Notes: generated by a model not told the origin, from the sequence alone. Numbered from the stretch's first letter, positions 17,368-26,148 are shown. The stretch: 64,000 bases of DNA from JADJLQ01 sp038251405 (GCA_038251405.1 JBBSBH010000004.1:1-64000); one strand, 5' to 3'. Numbers and translations: made by a program.

Positions 17368-18110
17368 AATTTCAATTTATTATTTGCAAAAATCTTCTTT
17401 ACGTATAATTCGAGTAAATATTTTATACTTTTATAAGCGTCATTTAAGGTCATTTTAGACTTTCCAGCGGTTCTCGCAGGGAGATGTATTGAAATTTCCT
17501 TAATTTTAACCCTATTAATTTGAAGAATAAATAAGCTCTCAAAAAAAAATGAATAACTGTCTGAAACCACTTTATCGCATAATAAATCAAGAGGAAGCTT
17601 CAAATTATAGCATCGAAAAGCACTGCTTGCATCATATGGCATTTTCAATAATTGAATAGTCATAAAATGGCCCATATAGGTAAGTATTTTCCTAAATAAG
17701 CTCCATCCTTCCAGGCTACCCGATTTTAAATATCTTGATCCAATGATTACATCAGCCGAATCAGTTTTGTTCAATAAATCAGGTATATATTCAGGAGGGT
17801 GCGTAAAGTCACAATCCATTGTAATGAGATAGTCATATTGCTGACTTTTGGCCCATCGTATGCCTGCCTTGTGTGCGCTGCCTATTCCTAATTTGCCACT
17901 TCGAATAATAGAAAAAAACTGGGGATCTTCATTAGATAAGCTTTTTATAACATCTTTTGTTCCATCTTCTGAATTATCATCTACAACCAAGAAGTCAGTA
18001 ATTAAATCTAATTTTTTAATTTCTTCGTACAGGTTTTTAAGGTTCTGAGCTTCATTATATGTAGGAATAAATATGAGTATCTTTAGATTATCTGAATGCT
18101 TCAATTCCAT
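17364..18110 (-). CDS. Family 2 glycosyltransferase, polyprenol-phosphate mannosyltransferase-like
   Basis: The protein has 248 residues and a GT-A fold, close in length and motifs to DPM1-type enzymes: IPTYNEAQNL near the N-terminus, nucleotide-binding VVDDNSEDGT, the metal-binding DCDFTHPPEYIPDLL, and SRYLKSGSLEGWS. It lacks the C-terminal membrane helices of GtrB-like enzymes. Such enzymes move a sugar from an NDP-sugar onto polyprenol phosphate at the inner face of the membrane. The adjacent GT-C-like protein would be a natural user of the lipid-linked sugar (inference). The start lies 10 nt after a TAnnTTTG element. Confidence 0.88.
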   Translation of the reverse strand: MELKHSDNLKILIFIPTYNEAQNLKNLYEEIKKLDLITDFLVVDDNSEDGTKDVIKSLSNEDPQFFSIIRSGKLGIGSAHKAGIRWAKSQQYDYLITMDCDFTHPPEYIPDLLNKTDSADVIIGSRYLKSGSLEGWSLFRKILTYMGHFMTIQLLKMPYDASSAFRCYNLKLPLDLLCDKVVSDSYSFFFESLFILQINRVKIKEISIHLPARTAGKSKMTLNDAYKSIKYLLELYVKKIFANNKLKL

Positions 18111-18120
18111 TTGGATGAAA

Positions 18121-18128
18121 CAAAGATA
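18121..18128 (-). promoter_or_regulatory. Promoter of the glycosyltransferase/methyltransferase pair
   Basis: Minus-strand TATCTTTG, exact TAnnTTTG, 10 nt before the ATG at 18110; predicted leader about 5 nt. Confidence 0.62.
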
Positions 18129-18156
18129 AACACTACTATTGTAATAAAAAAAGTAA

Positions 18157-19677
18157 ATGGCTGGCCATAAGAAAAAACCAACAGGTAAGTCAAATCTAAT
18201 TTCAAAGTCTCAGTCGCAAAGGACTATTGAAGCGTTGCCTTTCAAAAAAAACGATATAGATGAAAAATACCCAATAAGCTTAATCATTAGCGGTATTTAC
18301 TTTTTTATTTTTTCATACATTGCTATACAATATTTCGAACCCTGGCGCGACCTGGCACATATTTGGATGTCTGTAAAAGACAGTTCTTTCCTTGAATTAC
18401 TATTTAAAACACCCATCGGTGCTCATCCATTTTTGTGGTCTCTAATTATTAAGCCTTTTACTGCATTTGGAGCTCCCTATATCTCTTCTGTCATAGTTAA
18501 TATTTTCTTTTGTGCCGCCAGCATTTACCTAGTTCTAAAATATGCGCCAATACCCACATATTTTAAAATATTATTTATTGTTTCTTATCCATTCATCTAT
18601 GAATTTGCTCTCCCAGGGCGAATATATTCGCTAGGTACATTTCTAACCTTCCTCGCTTGTTATCAATATGACAAAAGGAAAGAAAAGCCTATTCTTTTTG
18701 CAATACTACTTTCAGGACTAATGCACACACATGCATTATTTATAGGTTTTTGGGCACCAGTGGGTGGACTATTTTTTATCGAAACATTCTTGGATAAAAA
18801 AATAGTTTTTAAAACCAAAGTAATAGTTGCCTCTATATTATCCCTATTCGGCATTTATCTTCTTTGGTATATATATCAAAATCAAAAATTTAGTAGTCTA
18901 TTAAATGTTGGTGCTAAACCAAACTTTATAGCAAATTTATTCGGATTGTCATTCAACGCTGAGAATAGCATTTTTTGGGTCTTTGGACTTTTAACGGTAT
19001 TATTATTACTACTAAATTTAATTGGCCGTAAAATTGGTTATTTGTATATAATAATGCTATTAATAACAGTATATATTTATCATAATGTAACTCCGAATTT
19101 TTTAAGATATTATTTTATATTGCCAATTTTAGTTACCTCCTTTTACTGGCTTATCAATAAAGAATTTGAAAATACTGGGTTCTATCCCTCAAAAAGAACA
19201 GAATATATTAATTTAATTATTGGAGTTATTTTTAGTCTTTGTTGTTTGATTTCCTTTAAAAATGGGATCCAGATGCTCTCCAGAGAAATAAAGGAAAATC
19301 ATTCTGACTCCAGAGAGGCAGGCTATTTTATTAATAGAAATTACCCTGATTACATTATTGCAGGACATAGGTGTTATACCGCATCCGCAGTAATTCCATA
19401 CTTGAAAACTCAAAAGGAAATATGGATGGCGGATGAAAAAATATTTGTATCATTTTTAACATTTGATAGTCTATATTATCAATCGGCATTTAAATACAAT
19501 TACCCTCAAGCTGTTCAAAATGTAATGAATCAATTTCCAAACGAGAAAAATATTTTATTGTTATTTTCTATTGCATTACCTCCAGAATTTAACAAGGATT
19601 GGAAATTAGTATACCAGTCAAAAAGCAAACCAATACAAAGTGATGAAGTTTATTTTATTTATGAAAAAGTCAAATAA
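18157..19677 (+). CDS. Multi-pass membrane protein, GT-C glycosyltransferase-like
   Basis: The protein has 506 residues. A basic, soluble N-terminus (1-40, many Lys and Ser) precedes about ten hydrophobic segments up to residue ~375, then a soluble C-terminal domain (about 385-506, EAGYFINRNYPDYIIAGHRCY). The first extracytoplasmic loop holds EPWRDLAHIW, which matches the acidic loop motif of GT-C enzymes that use polyprenol-phosphate sugars. The specificity is unknown. The gene is very AT-rich compared with the rest of the window, as is common for polysaccharide genes gained by transfer. It diverges from the DPM1-like gene and is 2 nt before the next gene. Confidence 0.75.
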   Translation: MAGHKKKPTGKSNLISKSQSQRTIEALPFKKNDIDEKYPISLIISGIYFFIFSYIAIQYFEPWRDLAHIWMSVKDSSFLELLFKTPIGAHPFLWSLIIKPFTAFGAPYISSVIVNIFFCAASIYLVLKYAPIPTYFKILFIVSYPFIYEFALPGRIYSLGTFLTFLACYQYDKRKEKPILFAILLSGLMHTHALFIGFWAPVGGLFFIETFLDKKIVFKTKVIVASILSLFGIYLLWYIYQNQKFSSLLNVGAKPNFIANLFGLSFNAENSIFWVFGLLTVLLLLLNLIGRKIGYLYIIMLLITVYIYHNVTPNFLRYYFILPILVTSFYWLINKEFENTGFYPSKRTEYINLIIGVIFSLCCLISFKNGIQMLSREIKENHSDSREAGYFINRNYPDYIIAGHRCYTASAVIPYLKTQKEIWMADEKIFVSFLTFDSLYYQSAFKYNYPQAVQNVMNQFPNEKNILLLFSIALPPEFNKDWKLVYQSKSKPIQSDEVYFIYEKVK

Positions 19678-19679
19678 TT

Positions 19680-20918
19680 ATGCCAATTAAACATCATAAA
19701 ATTGCTCAATGTAGGATATCAGGTAGCAGAAATTTAATAAATGTGCTATCTCTGGGTGACCAAATGTTGACAGGTGTCTTTCCTAAATCCAAAGATGAAA
19801 ATATCACTATTGGCCCACTGGATTTGGTATGGTGTCCAGATAGTGGTTTATTACAACTCGGACATTCATATGACTTGTCAGAAATGTACGGAGATAATTA
19901 CGGTTATAGATCCGGACTCAATCAAACTATGGTCAACCATCTTACAAACAAAGTAGGTCAACTAGAAAGATTAGTTACATTAAAACCATCTGATTTTGTT
20001 ATCGATATTGGGAGTAATGACGCTACAACACTGAAAGCATATAGAAGTCCCTGTAAAAAATTAGGTATTGACCCTACTGGATTAAAATTCCGGGAATACT
20101 ATTCAAAAGACATTGAATTAATCCCAGATTTCTTTTCTGCGACTATTTTAAAAAATTACAATCCAAAATTAAAAGCTAAAATAATTACTTCAATTGCTAT
20201 GTTTTATGACCTCGAACATCCTTATGAATTTGTAAAAGATATTTGTGAAATCTTAGATTACGATGGAATATGGCATTTTGAGCAAAGTTATATGCCTTCC
20301 ATGCTAAGAACGAATTCATACGATACCATTTGTCATGAGCACCTCGAATTTTACTCCTTTAAAGTAGTTTATGATTTGTTGAAAACCTGTGGTATGCGCG
20401 TATTAGATGTTCAAATGAATTCTATAAATGGAGGTAGTTTTGCAGTAACAGCCTGCCATAAAGATGCTAAGTATACTTCAAATATTCCAATTATCAACTG
20501 GACTTTGCATCAAGAAGAAGATATGGGATTGGATACTCCAAAGCCCTATAGAGATTTTGAAGAAAGAGTTTATAAACATAGAAATAATCTAAAGCATTTA
20601 ATTGAATCTTTGGTATCAGATGGCAAAAAGATAATTGGTTATGGTGCCAGCACTAAAGGAAATGTATTACTGCAATTTTGTGGACTAAATACCAGTCATA
20701 TACCTTTTATTGCTGAGGTCAATCCTCAAAAATTTGGATCATTTACTCCTGGCAGTTACATACCTATAATCTCGGAATCAGAAGCCCATTTGATGAATCC
20801 AGATTATTTCTTAGTTCTTCCCTGGCATTTTAAACATTCCATTTTACAAAGAGAAAAGGAATACTTAATGAAAGGAGGAAAGTTTATTTTCCCAATGCCT
20901 GAAATTGAAATTATTTAA
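19680..20918 (+). CDS. Sugar C-methyltransferase-like protein
   Basis: The protein has 412 residues with the three-part layout of TDP-sugar C-methyltransferases (TylC3/NovU type): an N-terminal zinc-binding-like part (1-70), a central SAM-binding fold (about 100-200, VIDIGSNDATTLKAY) and a C-terminal domain with the pseudo-Rossmann motif IGYGASTKGN (about 320-329). In the zinc-binding part the expected CxxC pairs read CRIS and CPDS, so two of four Cys ligands are Ser; it may bind no zinc or a differently coordinated one. The probable substrate is a nucleotide-linked sugar. It is 2 nt after the GT-C-like gene and 21 nt before the epimerase, so one operon. Confidence 0.8.
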   Translation: MPIKHHKIAQCRISGSRNLINVLSLGDQMLTGVFPKSKDENITIGPLDLVWCPDSGLLQLGHSYDLSEMYGDNYGYRSGLNQTMVNHLTNKVGQLERLVTLKPSDFVIDIGSNDATTLKAYRSPCKKLGIDPTGLKFREYYSKDIELIPDFFSATILKNYNPKLKAKIITSIAMFYDLEHPYEFVKDICEILDYDGIWHFEQSYMPSMLRTNSYDTICHEHLEFYSFKVVYDLLKTCGMRVLDVQMNSINGGSFAVTACHKDAKYTSNIPIINWTLHQEEDMGLDTPKPYRDFEERVYKHRNNLKHLIESLVSDGKKIIGYGASTKGNVLLQFCGLNTSHIPFIAEVNPQKFGSFTPGSYIPIISESEAHLMNPDYFLVLPWHFKHSILQREKEYLMKGGKFIFPMPEIEII

Positions 20919-20939
20919 CTCTCTTCAGAATATTGACAT

Positions 20940-21830
20940 TTGAAAAAAGCAATTATTTTTGGAATAAATGGGCAAGACGGATTTTATTTAAAAAATAAAT
21001 TACTATATGAAAAAATAGAAGTAATTGGAGTTTCAAGATCCAATGCTACTATTATCGGTAGTGTAAATGATGCCCGTTTAGTAAAAACTTTGATTAAAGA
21101 AAATAAACCTGATTATATTTTCCACCTTGCGGCTGTATCACAAACCAGTCATGAATTATTACTGGAACACCAGGAAACTATTTTGAAAGGAACACTCAAT
21201 ATTCTGGAAAACTCCTGGATACATTCTCCAGCATCAAAAATATTTATTAGTGGTAGTGGTCTTCAATTTATAAATACAGGCAAACCAATTTCTGAATTTG
21301 ATCCTTTTGAAGCTAAAGACTCCTATTCTTTAGCCAGAATCCAGTCAGCTTATGCAACAAGATATTACAAGAATAAAGGCCTTAATACCTATATAGGATA
21401 TTTTTTTAATCATGATAGTCCTTTAAGATCAGAAAAGCATTTAAATCAATTTATAGTACAAACTGCTATGAGATTAGAAAATAAAATTGATAAAAGACTT
21501 ACTATTCGTGATCCTCAATATATGAAGGAGTTTTTATTTGCAGGAGATGCTATGGATGCCGTTTTGACTTTTGTAAATCAAAATGATATTTCAGAAGTTG
21601 TTATAGGCTCGGGACTTGCATATAAAGTATTGGATTGGATTAAAATTTGTTTTGACTATTTTAATCTGGAGTTGGAAAATTACCTTGAAAGTGAAAATAT
21701 AGAATCTAATCCGAATATATTGGTTTCAGACCCAAAAACTATATTTTCTCTAGGCTGGAGGCCAAAAGTAAATATTGAAGAACTAGCATTGTTGATGATA
21801 AATCATGATCCTCAATTTATTCGTACATAA
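20940..21830 (+). CDS. NAD-dependent sugar epimerase/dehydratase (GMD-like SDR)
   Basis: The protein has 296 residues and starts with TTG; no ATG fits the conserved N-terminus. Extended short-chain dehydrogenase fold: the dinucleotide-binding motif is GINGQDG (about 8-14), as in GDP-mannose 4,6-dehydratase, followed by HLAAVSQ, SGSGLQF and FNHDSPLRSE. The catalytic YxxxK reads YSLAR, an Arg for the usual Lys, which may change or weaken activity unless this subfamily uses Arg. It is shorter than classical GMD (about 340-370). Last gene of the plus-strand glycan operon; it ends 2 nt before the folC stop on the other strand. Confidence 0.82.
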   Translation: MKKAIIFGINGQDGFYLKNKLLYEKIEVIGVSRSNATIIGSVNDARLVKTLIKENKPDYIFHLAAVSQTSHELLLEHQETILKGTLNILENSWIHSPASKIFISGSGLQFINTGKPISEFDPFEAKDSYSLARIQSAYATRYYKNKGLNTYIGYFFNHDSPLRSEKHLNQFIVQTAMRLENKIDKRLTIRDPQYMKEFLFAGDAMDAVLTFVNQNDISEVVIGSGLAYKVLDWIKICFDYFNLELENYLESENIESNPNILVSDPKTIFSLGWRPKVNIEELALLMINHDPQFIRT

Positions 21831-21832
21831 TC

Positions 21833-23125
21833 TTACACTACTTCTCCAACCACATATATACTTCCGGTCACCAATACTAAATCATTCTTTGCTGCAGCGA
21901 AAGTCGCCTGTTTCAACCCCTGTTTGACTTTGCCACAGGCCATTCCTTTACGCTTTTGTTGAATAGCCAAATCAGTAAGTTCCTTGTCCTCCAAAGCCCG
22001 GGGCAAGTCTGCTTTTACAAAGTAATAAATAAACTCTTTGGGTAATAATTTGATTACCGCATTATAATCTTTGTCTTTCACCGTCCCAAACACACAATGT
22101 ACTTGCCTTATTTTCAATTTTTTTATTTTTTCAAATAATAATTTCAGTCCCGCTTTATTGTGAGCGCCATCTGCAATTGTGAACGGATGACTATTGATAA
22201 TTTGAAACCTTCCTATTAAAGGCACATTTTGATCTAAATTCCTGAATCCATTTTTCAACGCAATTTCGCTGACTTTAATTTCACTTATTTTATTTATCCA
22301 GTTTATTGATTGAATTACTGTGTTTATGTTCTTTTCCTGGTAAGGTCCATGGTAAGGCATATCCAGTTTGAGATATTTATTCTGCGCGGACTTATAGACA
22401 TATCGTTCTTTCGTCGCCTGGGTTATTACTTTTCCAAGTTTAGAAGCTATTTGAATTTTACTTTCATTTTCCTTTGCTTTTGAGCTGAATACATGAAATA
22501 CTTTTTGTTGATATTCGCCTATAAGTATCGGAATATGAGGTTTGATGATCCCGGCTTTTTCAAATGCAATTTCTTGCAATGTATTGCCCAATAAATTTTG
22601 ATGGTCAAAGCTGATATTAGTGATGATACTTAGTATCGGAGTGATTATATTGGTACTATCCAGCCGACCTCCCAGGCCAGTTTCTATAATAGCGATATCT
22701 ATTTTTTTATCAGCAAAATATTTAAAAGCCATGGCTACTGTGATTTCAAAAAAAGATGGCCTGACTTCCTGGATCATTTTCTGGGCGCCAGTCACAAATT
22801 TAGTTACATATGCTTTTGAAATATATTTGCCGTTTACTCGGATGCGCTCTCCAAAATCCCTGTAATGAGGAGATACATATAGTCCGGTTTTATAACCAGC
22901 TTCTTGCATTATAGATGCCAGCATATGAGCTACACTTCCCTTCCCGTTAGTGCCGGCGATATGTATAATTTTAAATTTAGTCTCAGGGTTGTTCAGGATG
23001 GAGCAAAGCGTAAGGGTATTGGTAAGATCTTTTTTTATTCCGGCAGGACCCTGGCGCTCAAACATGGGAAGCTTAGTATAAAGAAAATCTAAGGTCTGCT
23101 TATAAGACATTTTCATTCCAATCAT
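21833..23125 (-). CDS. folC: Bifunctional folylpolyglutamate/dihydrofolate synthase
   Basis: Adds glutamate to folates in the cytoplasm. The protein has 430 residues with the Mur-ligase-like ATP-binding loop IAGTNGKGSVAHMLAS, the GERIRVNG segment, IIETGLGGRLDSTN, and the C-terminal ligase domain with ADGAHNKAGL and VFGTVKDKD. Size is normal. In-frame ATGs at 23125, 23116 and 23110 all precede the conserved YKQTLDFLY; the first is used here. It lies 57 nt after the tonB stop on the same strand with no visible terminator between. Confidence 0.93.
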   Translation of the reverse strand: MIGMKMSYKQTLDFLYTKLPMFERQGPAGIKKDLTNTLTLCSILNNPETKFKIIHIAGTNGKGSVAHMLASIMQEAGYKTGLYVSPHYRDFGERIRVNGKYISKAYVTKFVTGAQKMIQEVRPSFFEITVAMAFKYFADKKIDIAIIETGLGGRLDSTNIITPILSIITNISFDHQNLLGNTLQEIAFEKAGIIKPHIPILIGEYQQKVFHVFSSKAKENESKIQIASKLGKVITQATKERYVYKSAQNKYLKLDMPYHGPYQEKNINTVIQSINWINKISEIKVSEIALKNGFRNLDQNVPLIGRFQIINSHPFTIADGAHNKAGLKLLFEKIKKLKIRQVHCVFGTVKDKDYNAVIKLLPKEFIYYFVKADLPRALEDKELTDLAIQQKRKGMACGKVKQGLKQATFAAAKNDLVLVTGSIYVVGEVV

Positions 23126-23182
23126 ACCAATTAATTACAAGTCAATAAATTTTAGCCCGAGGATCGCACATTGTATTTTGTT

Positions 23183-24088
23183 CTATTTTACCTTAAAATC
23201 AAAAGTAATAGTTCCACATTGCTGATCAATACTACTTGCTGTAAATTTAAATTTAGCTGAATTCTCCTCAGCAATCTGACGCAAGGTAGCATCAGTCGTT
23301 GTTGACCCTTTTTGGGTATATTTTGCAGAGATTACTTTACCGTCTGCATCCACACAAACATTCACTACTACTCGACCAGTTTTCTGAGAATTTTCCTGAA
23401 TAGTGGGCTCGTATTTTACACCTCTGCCATTTAATCCACCACCTACTTTGCCGCTACCCGTGGATATTCCTTTTAAATTATCGGCATTAGGGTCACCATT
23501 TGGATCACCTTGATTACCCGGTTTACCGGTATTACCTTTCCCACTACCAAAGACATCACCGTATTGTTTTTTTGCTGCGTCTAATTCTGCTTGATCTTTA
23601 GCGGCTTTATCCTGAGCAGCTTTTTTTGCAGCAGCATCAGCGGCAGCCTGCTTTGCAGCTTCAGCGTCAGAAGCCTTTTTTTGTTTAGCTTCCTCGGCAG
23701 CTTTGGTAGCATCTTCCTGCTTTTTCTTTTTTATTGCTGCAATATTTGGATCTTCGGTAGTGACCACTTTTTTATCGGGGGCTTTTGCTGGAGCAGATTC
23801 TTTCGGTTTTTCTGGCACTGGCTTTACCTCTGCCTTCTCAGGGGGAGCTTCCTGGGGCGGAGCCGGATCTTTTATTTTTTCTTCATTTTGTGTGGCCGGT
23901 TTATCATCGCCCTGACCTTGATCAGGCATTCCAAAGCTTACTAAAATGCCCTCTTGACCAGGAGGTGGAATAGGAAATTTGAGTAAAGGCAAAAACAATA
24001 ATAATATCAATAAGACATGCACCGTAATACTCACAGCCTTGGCCACTTGTTTGTCTTTTCTCTCCTTGTCTGTCAATGCGATTTCCAT
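23183..24088 (-). CDS. TonB-like energy transducer
   Basis: The protein has 301 residues: a single N-terminal membrane helix (about 20-42, VHVLLILLLFLPLLKF), a long periplasmic stretch rich in Pro, Lys, Glu and Ala (about 60-165) with a KAAEEAKQKKASDAEAAK-type segment, a Gly/Asn-rich linker, and a C-terminal TonB-type domain (about 225-301, GRVVVNVCVDADGKVISA). The Ala/Lys segment recalls TolA. It should couple the proton-motive force from ExbB/ExbD to outer-membrane receptors or Tol-Pal-like functions. It follows exbD by 40 nt with its own -7 element in the gap. Confidence 0.85.
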   Translation of the reverse strand: MEIALTDKERKDKQVAKAVSITVHVLLILLLFLPLLKFPIPPPGQEGILVSFGMPDQGQGDDKPATQNEEKIKDPAPPQEAPPEKAEVKPVPEKPKESAPAKAPDKKVVTTEDPNIAAIKKKKQEDATKAAEEAKQKKASDAEAAKQAAADAAAKKAAQDKAAKDQAELDAAKKQYGDVFGSGKGNTGKPGNQGDPNGDPNADNLKGISTGSGKVGGGLNGRGVKYEPTIQENSQKTGRVVVNVCVDADGKVISAKYTQKGSTTTDATLRQIAEENSAKFKFTASSIDQQCGTITFDFKVK

Positions 24089-24120
24089 ATTTCCTTTTCA
24101 ATTTAACGAACGAAAGTATT

Positions 24121-24128
24121 CAAAAGTA
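24121..24128 (-). promoter_or_regulatory. Putative promoter for the TonB-like gene
   Basis: Minus-strand TACTTTTG directly after the exbD stop codon, 32 nt before the tonB-like ATG. It may allow expression independent of exbB/exbD. Confidence 0.45.
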
Positions 24129-24530
24129 TCATTTTTGCTCGGTTGCAAGAATGGCATTTATCTTCAAAAGATTAGCAAGCTCCATGACATTAGCTAATGC
24201 TTCTACCGTAGCCGCTTTATCAGCCACAATGGTCATGGTAGTGCTCTTGGGGTCACCCCCTTTCTGCACTTCCAGGGCGACCATTTTTTGCAACACCGGA
24301 AACGGCATCTCTTTACCATTTAAGTAATATTTTCCATTAGGAGTAATGGATACTGATAATGTAGGAGAGGCCACTGTTTTAGATGTTGAAGACGGCAATT
24401 TCAGATTTAAGGCATTTGGACTCACTATGGATGAAGTCAACATGAAGAAAATCAATAGTAGGAATACCATATCCGTCATGGAAGCCATACTGAACTCTGC
24501 ACTAATTTTATTTCTTTTTTTAAGGGCCAT
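24129..24530 (-). CDS. exbD: ExbD/TolR biopolymer transport protein
   Basis: The protein has 133 residues: a short cytoplasmic N-terminus (MALKKRNKIS), one membrane helix (about 16-38, MTDMVFLLLIFFMLTSS) with the essential Asp19 in SMTDMVF, and a periplasmic ExbD domain. It forms the proton channel with ExbB in the inner membrane. It lies 39 nt downstream of exbB. Confidence 0.92.
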   Translation of the reverse strand: MALKKRNKISAEFSMASMTDMVFLLLIFFMLTSSIVSPNALNLKLPSSTSKTVASPTLSVSITPNGKYYLNGKEMPFPVLQKMVALEVQKGGDPKSTTMTIVADKAATVEALANVMELANLLKINAILATEQK

Positions 24531-24569
24531 GATATAATCAATTAGGAATTACTAGTTACGAATGACTTA

Positions 24570-25271
24570 TTATTTAGCGGGTTCCTGAAGCAGATCCATG
24601 AATTCTACTGTTGTGCGCTCCATACTGTATACTACTTTCTCCACATTAGATACCAGTAGATTATATGCGATATATGCAAAAATACCTACCGCCAGTCCTA
24701 CTGCTGTCGTGATCAGTGCCTGATAAATACCTCCAGCTAAAACGCCAGGAGTAACATTTTGCTGACTAGCCATATTATAAAAGGCCTGGATCATACCAGT
24801 TACGGTTCCAAAAAAGCCTATCATGGGAGCAGCTCCGGCAATACTGGCTAAAATGGAAAGGTTTTTTTCCATTCTAAACAATTCCAGGTTACCCGTATTC
24901 TCAATGGCGGCATCTATATCACGAAGTGGCTTACCTATTCTTTGCAGTCCTTTTTCCACCAATCTTGCCATAGCAGAATCAGTATGGGCGCAAAGATTTT
25001 TCGCGGCATCTATATTACCGTTTTGGACGCTACTGCGAATATTATTCATAAAATTCTGATCTACATCCCCAGCTCTGCTTAGTGATCTGTACCGATCCAC
25101 AAATATGTAAATAGCCACAATAGAAAGTACCACATTAATGGCGACATTAATAATGCCCAAAGGGCCAGTCTGTAGTAATACGGTCCAAAGGTTTTGGGTA
25201 CCTGTAACGGCAGCTGCGGCATCCGTCTGCGGTAGATTAGTAGTAACCTGAAGTAATAATAATGAAAGCAT
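24570..25271 (-). CDS. exbB: ExbB/TolQ/MotA proton channel protein
   Basis: The protein has 233 residues and three membrane helices: about 32-55 (INVAINVVLSIVAIYIF), about 138-160 (LSILASIAGAAPMIGFFGTVTGM) and about 180-205 (LITTAVGLAVGIFAYIAYNLLV). The last two hold the conserved MotA/TolQ/ExbB signature, including the PMIGFFGTV turn and the Thr-rich face. First gene of the exbB-exbD-tonB set. This set probably energises the TonB receptor at 8.5-10.7 kb among others. Confidence 0.93.
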   Translation of the reverse strand: MLSLLLLQVTTNLPQTDAAAAVTGTQNLWTVLLQTGPLGIINVAINVVLSIVAIYIFVDRYRSLSRAGDVDQNFMNNIRSSVQNGNIDAAKNLCAHTDSAMARLVEKGLQRIGKPLRDIDAAIENTGNLELFRMEKNLSILASIAGAAPMIGFFGTVTGMIQAFYNMASQQNVTPGVLAGGIYQALITTAVGLAVGIFAYIAYNLLVSNVEKVVYSMERTTVEFMDLLQEPAK

Positions 25272-25601
25272 ATATCTGTTTGTTAAAGTTTTAGCACAAC
25301 GGCTTGATTCTGTTAAGTATTATATTATTAGACAAAATTAGCTTTTAGTTAAGATATATTATAATTTTTTGTAATTTGAAATAATTTAGAAAAATTAATA
25401 AGGTGTTACTAATTTCGAGCCTCTTTCAGAGGAATATTACCCCAAATGGCTTTGGATTTAGTGCTTTCAGGATAATTTAAAGACGAGATCCCTGAATATT
25501 TGAATTTTTGCTTGTTAGAGATTTTAGAACATGCTTCTGATTTGCGCTTAACACGGGCTAAGCTTTTTGTAAAAAATCTCCACCCAATCCAAGAAATCAT
25601 T
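25272..25601. other. Non-coding stretch between exbB and rimP
   Basis: A divergent intergenic region of 400 nt in total (25272-25671). The part beside exbB is very AT-rich and shows no exact TAnnTTTG toward exbB. A 63-codon minus-strand frame (25409-25600, Lys-rich, starting MISWIGWRFF) is possible but has no recognisable family and no promoter element. No RNA gene is evident. The rimP promoter and leader hairpin occupy the right end. Confidence 0.5.
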
Positions 25602-25609
25602 TATCTTTG
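25602..25609 (+). promoter_or_regulatory. Promoter of the rimP-nusA-infB operon
   Basis: TATCTTTG, exact TAnnTTTG, 62 nt before the rimP ATG. Unlike most genes here it is followed by a real leader of about 55 nt, which contains a hairpin. Confidence 0.65.
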
Positions 25610-25632
25610 CAGCGTGTTGATTTAGAATTCTT

Positions 25633-25656
25633 GAAGGGAACTCAAAGGTTCCCTTC
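25633..25656 (+). promoter_or_regulatory. Leader hairpin upstream of rimP
   Basis: A perfect 9-bp stem (GAAGGGAAC, 25633-25641, with GTTCCCTTC, 25648-25656) and a 6-nt loop, 15 nt before the rimP ATG. There is no T-run behind it, so it is not a simple terminator. Structured leaders before rimP-nusA-infB are known in other bacteria; feedback by NusA or a ribosomal factor is a plausible role (inference). Confidence 0.65.
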
Positions 25657-25671
25657 TGCATTTGAAGACCT

Positions 25672-26145
25672 ATGTTAATCGAAGAGACTGTAACGGCCTG
25701 GTTAGGTGAAAAATTTACTGAAGAAAGCTTTAAGGAATGTTTCATCATAGAAGTAAAATATCATGCCCACAGACTTGAAATTTACCTCGACAGTGATGGC
25801 AGACTCGACCTGGATATGTGCTCCCAGATCAGCCGTTGGCTTGCTCATAAAATAGAAGAAGCCAATATGATCGACGAACATTATACTATTGAGGTCTCCT
25901 CCAGTGGTCTTGACAGGCCATTGAAATTGATGCGTCAGTACTTTAAAAATATTGGCCGCGCTGTAGACATTCACATGAAGGATGGCAGAAAACTTGAAGG
26001 CATACTTACCGAAGTCAAACCTGATATGATCATTATAAAACAAGAGATCATAGAAAAGGAGGGCAAAAAGAAAGTGAAGAAATCCCTTGACACCATTATA
26101 TTATTGGAAGACATTCAAAAAACTTTTATTCAAATAAAATTTTGA
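25672..26145 (+). CDS. rimP: Ribosome maturation factor RimP
   Basis: Needed for maturation of the 30S subunit. The protein has 157 residues, usual for the family, with an N-terminal domain holding IYLDSDGRLDLDMCSQISRW and the hallmark YTIEVSSSGLDRPL (about 82-95), then an SH3-like C-terminal domain. First gene of the classical rimP-nusA-infB operon; nusA begins 3 nt after its stop. Confidence 0.95.
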   Translation: MLIEETVTAWLGEKFTEESFKECFIIEVKYHAHRLEIYLDSDGRLDLDMCSQISRWLAHKIEEANMIDEHYTIEVSSSGLDRPLKLMRQYFKNIGRAVDIHMKDGRKLEGILTEVKPDMIIIKQEIIEKEGKKKVKKSLDTIILLEDIQKTFIQIKF

Positions 26146-26148
26146 TCT

